From NCBI GenBank assembly GCA_023417065.1, contig JAEZGH010000022.1:1-17899 (forward strand): a stretch of DNA of 17,899 nucleotides, written 5' to 3'. Source of the stretch: Bacteroidota bacterium. GTDB lineage: Bacteria; Bacteroidota; Bacteroidia; Cytophagales; Cyclobacteriaceae. Position 1 is the stretch's first letter; each line of letters starts with the position of its first letter. Shown here in pieces: positions 13,174 to 17,899 of the stretch. The position numbers and the translations under genes were made by a program. The notes beneath the pieces are model-generated. The model did no database searches. It was given only the letters and a program-made list of their open reading frames with translations, and was not told the DNA's origin.

Positions 13174-14181
13174 ATGATCAGTTGTTTGTCGCTGGTATTA
13201 TTGCAGTCATGTGGTTCCTCTGAAGAACCGGAACCTGCTGTAACACCTCCGCTTACAGAGAAGCAACTCATATCCATGACGTTGGAATTCGGCATTCCGT
13301 CAACGACATCGATAGAGGGTGTTGTAAATGAAAACGACAAGACCATTACCTTCACTATTGGTCTGTATCATGATTTAGCGTTTGTTTCGGTTAAAGAACT
13401 TGCAATTTCACCTAAGGCTCAGATCTTTCCGGACCCATCATACCACCAAATCGACTTCCGCAATCCGGTCACATTTGAAGTTACCGCAGAAGACGGAAGC
13501 AGCGTCGAATACACCGTAAACCTGGTACGCAGCAAATTTGAGGCTACAGGTACAGAAAAATCAATCTACGAACCGGGTGAAGTGGTAACTGTTAACGGCA
13601 GCAATTTCTGGTCGAGGTTGCAGAAAGCAACAATCGTTACCGATGATGAAGAGATGCTACTAATGGAGTATGGCGGTAGTGTGGATGCCCATTCGACCTA
13701 TATAAAATATAAATTACCAGAATATCTCGAACTTGGTGACTATGTAATTAAAGTTTACCACCGCGAAGGTGAAGACGAGCCTTGGGGCGATCCAGTGTCA
13801 CTACCCACGATCACCGTAGATCTTGCTGATAAGAGCACAAAAATTACGGCGCTGGGCTATAACAGACAGGATATAAATGACCGTTCCAGTCCTCTGCAGT
13901 ACGAGTACTACATCAGCGTTTACGGCCAGTTCTTGGGAAATGCTTCGGCCGAAGATATCAAAACCAATGCAAAACTGTTCCTCACCAAAGTCGGGGAGCC
14001 AGACAACAAAACCGAGTTGGAAATTTCAACGGCAACAACGAGTTCAAAGCTCACCTTCTTCTCCATTGCATCGGCTAAATTACCAAGCTTTTTTCCCCAC
14101 GGAAAATATTATCTCAGCGTTGAATACAACGGCAATGTGCTACAATCGGATGAGGAAGTTAACTATCCATTCTTCGAATAA
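13174..14181 (+). CDS. Lipoprotein with Ig/IPT-like beta domains
   Basis: 335 residues. The N-terminus MISCLSLVLLQSC has a lipobox-like LQSC with Cys13 followed by GSSEEPEP; the signal is short and lacks basic residues, so the true start may differ, though no in-frame ATG or TTG lies just upstream. Residues about 30-117 resemble the DUF5018-like modules of surface lipoproteins (ending VTFEVTAEDGSSVEYTVNLV). Residues about 120-215 look like an IPT/TIG domain (GEVVTVNGSNFW), and about 225-335 a further beta domain ending in the C-terminal YPFFE. Likely anchored in the outer membrane; ligand unknown. Confidence 0.8.
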   Translation: MISCLSLVLLQSCGSSEEPEPAVTPPLTEKQLISMTLEFGIPSTTSIEGVVNENDKTITFTIGLYHDLAFVSVKELAISPKAQIFPDPSYHQIDFRNPVTFEVTAEDGSSVEYTVNLVRSKFEATGTEKSIYEPGEVVTVNGSNFWSRLQKATIVTDDEEMLLMEYGGSVDAHSTYIKYKLPEYLELGDYVIKVYHREGEDEPWGDPVSLPTITVDLADKSTKITALGYNRQDINDRSSPLQYEYYISVYGQFLGNASAEDIKTNAKLFLTKVGEPDNKTELEISTATTSSKLTFFSIASAKLPSFFPHGKYYLSVEYNGNVLQSDEEVNYPFFE

Positions 14182-14458
14182 GCCGTAGTAGCCAGATCAG
14201 GCAAAACATTGAAACTCTTTCCGGACAGGTCTCCAGAATTAAGTGGCTAATCGAAGCTGTCGTTTTTTGATAGCGACCAGAGCAGCAGAACGCCATTGCA
14301 TGAACGAGGTAATTTCTGACAGGCTCTACAGACACATAACGCGCCAGCCTTCAATTCATTCACCATCAAGAGCCACTGCAATCGAACATCCTCAAAAAGA
14401 GTAAGATGCCCATCGGTTCAGAGTCCGTCTCTTACCGTATCTTGGCTCAAATTTCCAG
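14182..14458. other. Intergenic stretch without a recognisable gene
   Basis: 277 bp. The only structures seen are a weak inverted repeat GTAAGA (14401-14406)/TCTTAC (14430-14435) and a near -7 element TATCTTGG (14438-14445) directly before the Crp/Fnr gene, without a matching -33 element. No clear terminator for the lipoprotein gene. Confidence 0.5.
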
Positions 14459-15196
14459 ATGTCGGATTCAATATTTGAGTGCGATGAAGTGGGATTCCTG
14501 ACGTTCATGACACAACCGAATTTTCATTACACCAGCGATTTCTCGGCCGGATACCTCAATACAGAAGAAAGAGAGTTTCTTAATGAAGTGGCAATAGAAA
14601 AGTCCTTCCGGAAAGACTCAGAAATTTTCCTAGAGGGAGCCTACCCGACCGGGGTGTATATCCTGAAGCAAGGCAAAGTAAAGCTTTATCATATGACCTC
14701 GGGCGGATCAGAACAAATTCTGGACATCCATACTGTTGGCGAGATCTTCGGCTACCGTCCGGTTTTATGCAATGAATCATATCCCGTCAGCGCAAAAACC
14801 ATTGAAGACTCCCAGACTATTTTTATACCCAGGCAAGATTTCCTGACACTGCTATCGCGCTCGACTAATCTGGCTAACTCGCTGCTGCGGCTTCTGAGTC
14901 ATGAATTCACAGTTTGGGCGAATACGATTTCAAATCTTGCACATCGTACCGTTCGCGATCGGCTGCTTATTAATTTGCTGGTCCTAACTGAAAAATATCG
15001 CGTCAAAGACGCCTGGCCGGTAGAGATTACGTTGTCGAGAAGAGACCTGGCCGCGCTGATTGGAACCTCCATTGAAACACTGGCGCGGACTTTAAGCAAA
15101 CTTAAGAAGGAGAAGCTCATCGCTGTACAGGGAAGGACAATCGTGATCACAGCCAATCGATGGGACCGCATCTTCAAGTCAATCCCACCCCGCTGA
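14459..15196 (+). CDS. Crp/Fnr-family transcription regulator (first of two)
   Basis: 245 residues; ATG 14507 (Met17) is a possible alternative start. The cyclic-nucleotide-type effector barrel spans about 30-140 (FLEGAYPTGVYILKQGKVKLYHM, GEIFGYRPVL), then a dimer helix, then a full winged-helix domain (about 185-240) with LSRRDLAALIGTSIETLARTLSKLKKEKLI. The recognition helix carries Glu and Arg at the positions FNR uses to read the GA of TTGA. The Cys set of oxygen-sensing FNR is not evident, so the signal is unknown. A 16-bp palindrome TTTGACTTAAGTCAAA lies 12 bp after its stop, before the ClC gene; regulation of that gene is plausible. Confidence 0.9.
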   Translation: MSDSIFECDEVGFLTFMTQPNFHYTSDFSAGYLNTEEREFLNEVAIEKSFRKDSEIFLEGAYPTGVYILKQGKVKLYHMTSGGSEQILDIHTVGEIFGYRPVLCNESYPVSAKTIEDSQTIFIPRQDFLTLLSRSTNLANSLLRLLSHEFTVWANTISNLAHRTVRDRLLINLLVLTEKYRVKDAWPVEITLSRRDLAALIGTSIETLARTLSKLKKEKLIAVQGRTIVITANRWDRIFKSIPPR

Positions 15197-15208
15197 CTAC
15201 TCCTGAAA

Positions 15209-15224
15209 TTTGACTTAAGTCAAA
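15209..15224 (+). promoter_or_regulatory. Perfect 16-bp FNR-like palindrome before the ClC gene
   Basis: TTTGACTTAAGTCAAA is fully self-complementary and has the TTGA-N6-TCAA layout of FNR-class sites. Its centre is 60 bp before ATG 15277, an activator-like position. It differs in its inner bases from the palindromes at 12951 and 17273, which fits recognition by the regulator at 14459 rather than the one at 17289; that assignment is inferred. Confidence 0.65.
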
Positions 15225-15239
15225 GGCGATCGTCACTTC

Positions 15240-15260
15240 AATTCCGAAATTCGCGGAATT
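15240..15260 (+). promoter_or_regulatory. Inverted repeat in the ClC leader
   Basis: AATTCCG (15240-15246) and CGGAATT (15254-15260) are perfect arms around 7 nt, starting 15 bp after the FNR-like palindrome and ending 16 bp before the ATG. It may be a second operator or an RNA hairpin close to the ribosome-binding region. Confidence 0.45.
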
Positions 15261-15276
15261 TATTCCCGATAGGCAA

Positions 15277-17100
15277 ATGGATTCGGAACACCGTAAGAAG
15301 ACGAGGCGAACGATTTTTATTTCTATTCTCGCCCTCGTCAATTCTATTCTCGTTGGTTTCATTGCGAAAGCACTGATCTTGCTGATAAATCTTTGCACCA
15401 GCATCTTCTTTTTCGGACAGTTTACAACGCATGAGATCACACCGGCTGAAAACAGGCTGGGGCTATGGGTCATTGGAATTCCTGTGCTTGGAGGATTGAT
15501 CGTTGGTATACTGGCCAGATTTGGTTCGACTGCTATTCGTGGTCACGGGATTCCGGAGGCAATGGAGAAAATATTCAAAGACGAGAGCAAAATTCATCCC
15601 CTGATCACGATACTCAAACCGCTCTCTGCGGCCATTTCGATCGGCACAGGGGGACCTTTCGGAGCTGAGGGCCCAATCATATCTACTGGCGGAGCGCTGG
15701 GTTCATTCTGTGGGCAGACATTGCACATCACCACTCAGGAACGGAAAGTTTTACTCGCAGCCGGTGCAACAGCGGGAATGGCAGCAATTTTCGGGACACC
15801 ATTCGCTGCCATCCTTCTTGCAATCGAATTGCTGTTGTTTGAATTCGCGTATCGTAGCTTCGTGCCCGTAATGATTGCGTGCGTAGGCGGCGCGTGCATG
15901 CATGTAATTCTCTTCGGGACCACAGCAACTTTTCCTATCCCGGAAGTCTCGCAGGCAACAACAACTGCTATCGCTGGATACGCCATTATTGGCCTTATCG
16001 TTGGATTCGTTTCAGTGTTCGTTACGAAGTCCATTTATGTCATCGAGGACCTGTTTGAAAAACTTCCAATACATTGGATGTGGTGGCCCGCCATCGGAGG
16101 AATTGCGGTGGGCGTCATTGGCTACTTTGCCCCTGAGACTTTGGGGGTCGGTTATTCTAATATCACATCAGCACTCTCGGGAGGACTCCCAGGGTACATT
16201 TTAATGAACCTGTGTTTATGGAAATTTGCTTCATGGGCCATTGCACTCGGAAGCGGAACTTCAGGAGGCACGCTAGCACCACTATTAACCATCGGGAGTG
16301 CCGTTGGCTGCCTTCTCGGCATCGTTGCTCAGAAATACTTCCCTGAGGCAGGGATCGACCTTCCCATCGCAGCACTTGTCGGCATGGCTGCGCTATTTGC
16401 AGGATCGGCACGCGCTCTGCTCACATCAATAGTCTTCGCCATGGAAACAACAATGGAAGAAAGCACCCTGCTGCCCTTGATGGCCGGATGTGTAACAGCA
16501 TACATCGTTTCCTTCCTGATGATGAAAACCACTATCATGACCGAGAAAATCTATCGCCGCGGCATCCGGCTTCCTGACAGCTATCAACCTGATTTGCTCG
16601 ACATTCAAACCATCCGTGATGTACTTGCCTGGAATAAGAAAGAGGCCGTCGCAACAGTAAAAGCGTCGACAAGCATCCGGGACCTCCTGGAATCGTTGCA
16701 CACAGACGAAAAAAAGTACAGTCACAATACAATACCCGTCGTGAACAATGAGGGCACACACGTCATAGGTGCCATCAACATTCGCAAGCTGGTAGGGGAA
16801 GCCGGGCCTGCAGGAAAAATGGCATCAGATGTAATCTCTGACAAAGTATATACTGTGTACGATGACAACCCTTTACAGCTTGCAGTTGAGTTCCTGATCA
16901 AAATGAAGCAGGACTATATCCCTGTTTTAGACAGACAATCCAAGACGTTAACAGGTATTATCTCGGGACGCGATATACTTAAGTTGTATGAACAGCGTTT
17001 CCGCGATGAGAACGAGAGGACAAAACATATTTCACTCTCACAATCGTCCAGGAAGATGGCATTGAGGGGGAGGAGGATGATTCGGCGGTCAGGACGATAA
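15277..17100 (+). CDS. ClC-family chloride channel/transporter with C-terminal CBS pair
   Basis: 607 residues. The membrane part (about 12-420) has the ClC selectivity signatures GHGIPE (89-94, usually GSGIP), GAEGP (129-133, usually GREGP, with the gating Glu as E131) and GTSGGTLAP (327-335, usually GxFxP). In the helix corresponding to AIEE of E. coli ClC the sequence is AIELLLFEF: E184 is kept but the next position, the internal proton glutamate, is Leu185. This could mean uncoupled, channel-like anion flow. Two CBS domains (about 457-572) may bind nucleotides, and the tail is strongly basic. It follows a Crp/Fnr gene by 80 bp containing a palindromic operator. Confidence 0.92.
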   Translation: MDSEHRKKTRRTIFISILALVNSILVGFIAKALILLINLCTSIFFFGQFTTHEITPAENRLGLWVIGIPVLGGLIVGILARFGSTAIRGHGIPEAMEKIFKDESKIHPLITILKPLSAAISIGTGGPFGAEGPIISTGGALGSFCGQTLHITTQERKVLLAAGATAGMAAIFGTPFAAILLAIELLLFEFAYRSFVPVMIACVGGACMHVILFGTTATFPIPEVSQATTTAIAGYAIIGLIVGFVSVFVTKSIYVIEDLFEKLPIHWMWWPAIGGIAVGVIGYFAPETLGVGYSNITSALSGGLPGYILMNLCLWKFASWAIALGSGTSGGTLAPLLTIGSAVGCLLGIVAQKYFPEAGIDLPIAALVGMAALFAGSARALLTSIVFAMETTMEESTLLPLMAGCVTAYIVSFLMMKTTIMTEKIYRRGIRLPDSYQPDLLDIQTIRDVLAWNKKEAVATVKASTSIRDLLESLHTDEKKYSHNTIPVVNNEGTHVIGAINIRKLVGEAGPAGKMASDVISDKVYTVYDDNPLQLAVEFLIKMKQDYIPVLDRQSKTLTGIISGRDILKLYEQRFRDENERTKHISLSQSSRKMALRGRRMIRRSGR

Positions 17101-17109
17101 ACAAGCTTG

Positions 17110-17140
17110 CGGTGATGCATGGCGATCATCAGTGATGCGA
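17110..17140 (-). pseudogene. Remnant of the 5' end of a cyclase-family gene
   Basis: Read leftward from 17140, the minus strand encodes GKRIASLMIAM, matching MKRIASLMIAI at the start of the cyclase encoded at 11850-12830. The start codon is replaced by GGC and the similarity stops after about ten codons, close to the end of the ClC gene. It shows that a cyclase gene once lay divergent to the regulator at 17289. Confidence 0.75.
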
Positions 17141-17285
17141 TCCGTTTGCCTAATGCGTGATTTGAATTACTATTTGTGACGCTGGTCCCCGGAATGGTCG
17201 TACCCAAACGAAATAATTCAAAAATTGCGTGTTGCAAACACGAGCAAAAATGAACTACTTCACGAAATGAGGTTGAACTAGTTCC
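17112..17285. repeat. Long direct repeat, copy 2 (before the second Crp/Fnr gene)
   Basis: Aligns with 12786-12964 in the same orientation. It includes the cyclase signal-peptide remnant, the block around TGCAAACACGAGCAAAAATG, and both palindromes, and ends just before ATG 17289. Confidence 0.8.
17228..17284 (+). promoter_or_regulatory. Conserved operator set immediately before the second Crp/Fnr gene
   Basis: TGAACTACTTCA (17251-17262) and TTGAACTAGTTC (17273-17284) keep the sequence and 23-bp centre spacing of copy 1, though the last palindrome has lost its outer AA (now CC). CGTGTT-GCA-AACACG (17228-17242) is a perfect inverted repeat here and imperfect in copy 1. The last palindrome ends four bases before ATG 17289, where a bound protein would block expression, suggesting negative autoregulation. 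Confidence 0.5.
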
Positions 17286-17288
17286 CAG

Positions 17289-17882
17289 ATGAATATTGAC
17301 TTACTACTAGAAAGCATTTCGAAGTTCGTGCCGCTTACCACGTCCGAAAAGACATTGATTGAAAAAAGTGTACGCGAAAAAACAATCAGGAAAGGTCAGT
17401 TCCTGCTGCACGAGGGCGCCGTATGCAAGGCAACGGCCTTTGTGACGGAGGGTAGTCTGAGAACGTTTCATACGGACCTGAACGGTCAGGAACATATCGT
17501 GCAGTTTGCCATAGAAGGGTGGTGGATCAGCGACCTCAACAGCTTTATCATGCAGGTCCCTGCGACATTCAATGTTCAGGCTATCGAAGACAGCGTCGTG
17601 CTTGAGATTCCGTTTGAGGCTCTTGAGCGACTTTACGTTGAAATCCCTTCGCTAGAGCGGTACTTCAGAATCATCACCCAACGCGCGTTCATAGCCTTTC
17701 AACAACGGGCGATTCAGAATATCAGCATGACTGCGGAAGACCGCTACCTTTCTTTCCAGGAGAAGTTTCCTAAGCTTGAGCTTCGTATTCCTCAGAAGCT
17801 TGTGGCGTCGTACCTCGGGGTTTCTGCGGAGTTTCTGAGTAAAATCAAGAAGCGGCTACGTGAGGAGAAGAAGGGTTTGTAG
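17289..17882 (+). CDS. Crp/Fnr-family transcription regulator (second)
   Basis: 197 residues, the short form common in Bacteroidota. The effector barrel covers about 12-120 (IRKGQFLLHEGAVCKATAFVTEGSLRTFH, HIVQFAIEGWWISDLNSF). A helical linker leads to a compact HTH (about 152-190) with AEDRYLSFQEKFP, the usual motif of this subgroup, then VASYLGVSAEFLSKIKKRL, in which Glu is kept in the recognition helix and the FNR Arg is Lys. It has no FNR-type Cys cluster. It faces a remnant of a cyclase gene whose intact homologue lies 4.5 kb away with the same operators, so the cyclase is its probable target. Confidence 0.9.
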   Translation: MNIDLLLESISKFVPLTTSEKTLIEKSVREKTIRKGQFLLHEGAVCKATAFVTEGSLRTFHTDLNGQEHIVQFAIEGWWISDLNSFIMQVPATFNVQAIEDSVVLEIPFEALERLYVEIPSLERYFRIITQRAFIAFQQRAIQNISMTAEDRYLSFQEKFPKLELRIPQKLVASYLGVSAEFLSKIKKRLREEKKGL

Positions 17883-17899
17883 TAAAGAGCGTGAGCCTG

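Noticed and set aside
14219..14240. Fourth copy of the two-component regulator box (TTCCGGACA...CTCCAGAATT)
   Set aside because: Spacing of the halves is 12 instead of 11 and the core is poorly matched; no -7 element follows at the expected distance.
14401..14435. Terminator or operator formed by GTAAGA/TCTTAC
   Set aside because: Only 6 bp of stem across 23 nt without a U-tract; not distinguishable from chance.
12786..17285. Composite transposon or insertion sequence between the long repeats
   Set aside because: No transposase gene, no terminal inverted repeats, and the repeats contain gene-specific promoter and signal-peptide sequence rather than IS sequence.

Overview
The window looks like the chromosome of a Bacteroidota bacterium, probably Cytophagales (Chryseolinea/Ohtaekwangia-like); the exact genus is a guess. 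Evidence: several start regions carry the Bacteroidota sigma -7 element TAnnTTTG (534, 3415, 4145, 13022, 13090); Shine-Dalgarno sequences are mostly absent; and the gene families (FtsX-like permease, PepSY-like periplasmic protein, unusual cbb3 operon, IPT-type lipoprotein) are typical of the phylum. I see no tRNA, rRNA, CRISPR array or transposase.

Region 1 (1-3881). The 3' end of an FtsX/MacB-type permease is followed by an OmpR-family response regulator, an overlapping histidine kinase gene, an exported protein of unknown function, and a PepSY-like periplasmic protein. A 20-bp direct-repeat box (two 9-mers, 11-bp period) occurs upstream of the regulator (507), of the exported protein (2523) and of the PepSY gene (3388). 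Two of the three copies lie exactly 7 bp before a -7 element. This is a good candidate for the regulator's own binding site and local regulon.

Region 2 (3882-5018). A conserved protein of unknown function sits behind a promoter preceded by five tandem 11-bp repeats and a hairpin.

Region 3 (5255-11582). A co-directional cluster: an NsrR-like Rrf2 regulator, a divergent cbb3-type oxidase (CcoN with a ~230-residue N-terminal extension, a CcoO-cytochrome c fusion, two small membrane proteins), a group III truncated haemoglobin, a cupin, a RIC/YtfE/ScdA di-iron protein and a haemerythrin-like protein. Everything except the oxidase and the cupin is typical of nitric oxide or nitrosative-stress defence, so the oxidase probably works under NO or low oxygen. 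Its catalytic subunit keeps all haem and copper ligands and the catalytic Tyr, but has Gln where cbb3 and NOR enzymes have a conserved Glu. A shared inverted-repeat-like motif before the Rrf2 gene and before ccoN is the likely Rrf2 operator.

Region 4 (11583-17899). A cyclase/kynurenine-formamidase-like gene on the minus strand, then a lipoprotein, a Crp/Fnr regulator and a ClC chloride transporter with CBS domains on the plus strand, then a second Crp/Fnr regulator. About 175 bp covering the cyclase 5' end and promoter (12786-12964) recurs in direct orientation at 17112-17285, immediately before the second Crp/Fnr gene. There the cyclase start codon is lost and only a stub of its signal peptide remains. 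The simplest reading is that a divergent cyclase/Crp pair was split by a ~4.3-kb segment carrying lipoprotein, Crp/Fnr and ClC. FNR-like palindromes lie in both repeat copies and before the ClC gene.
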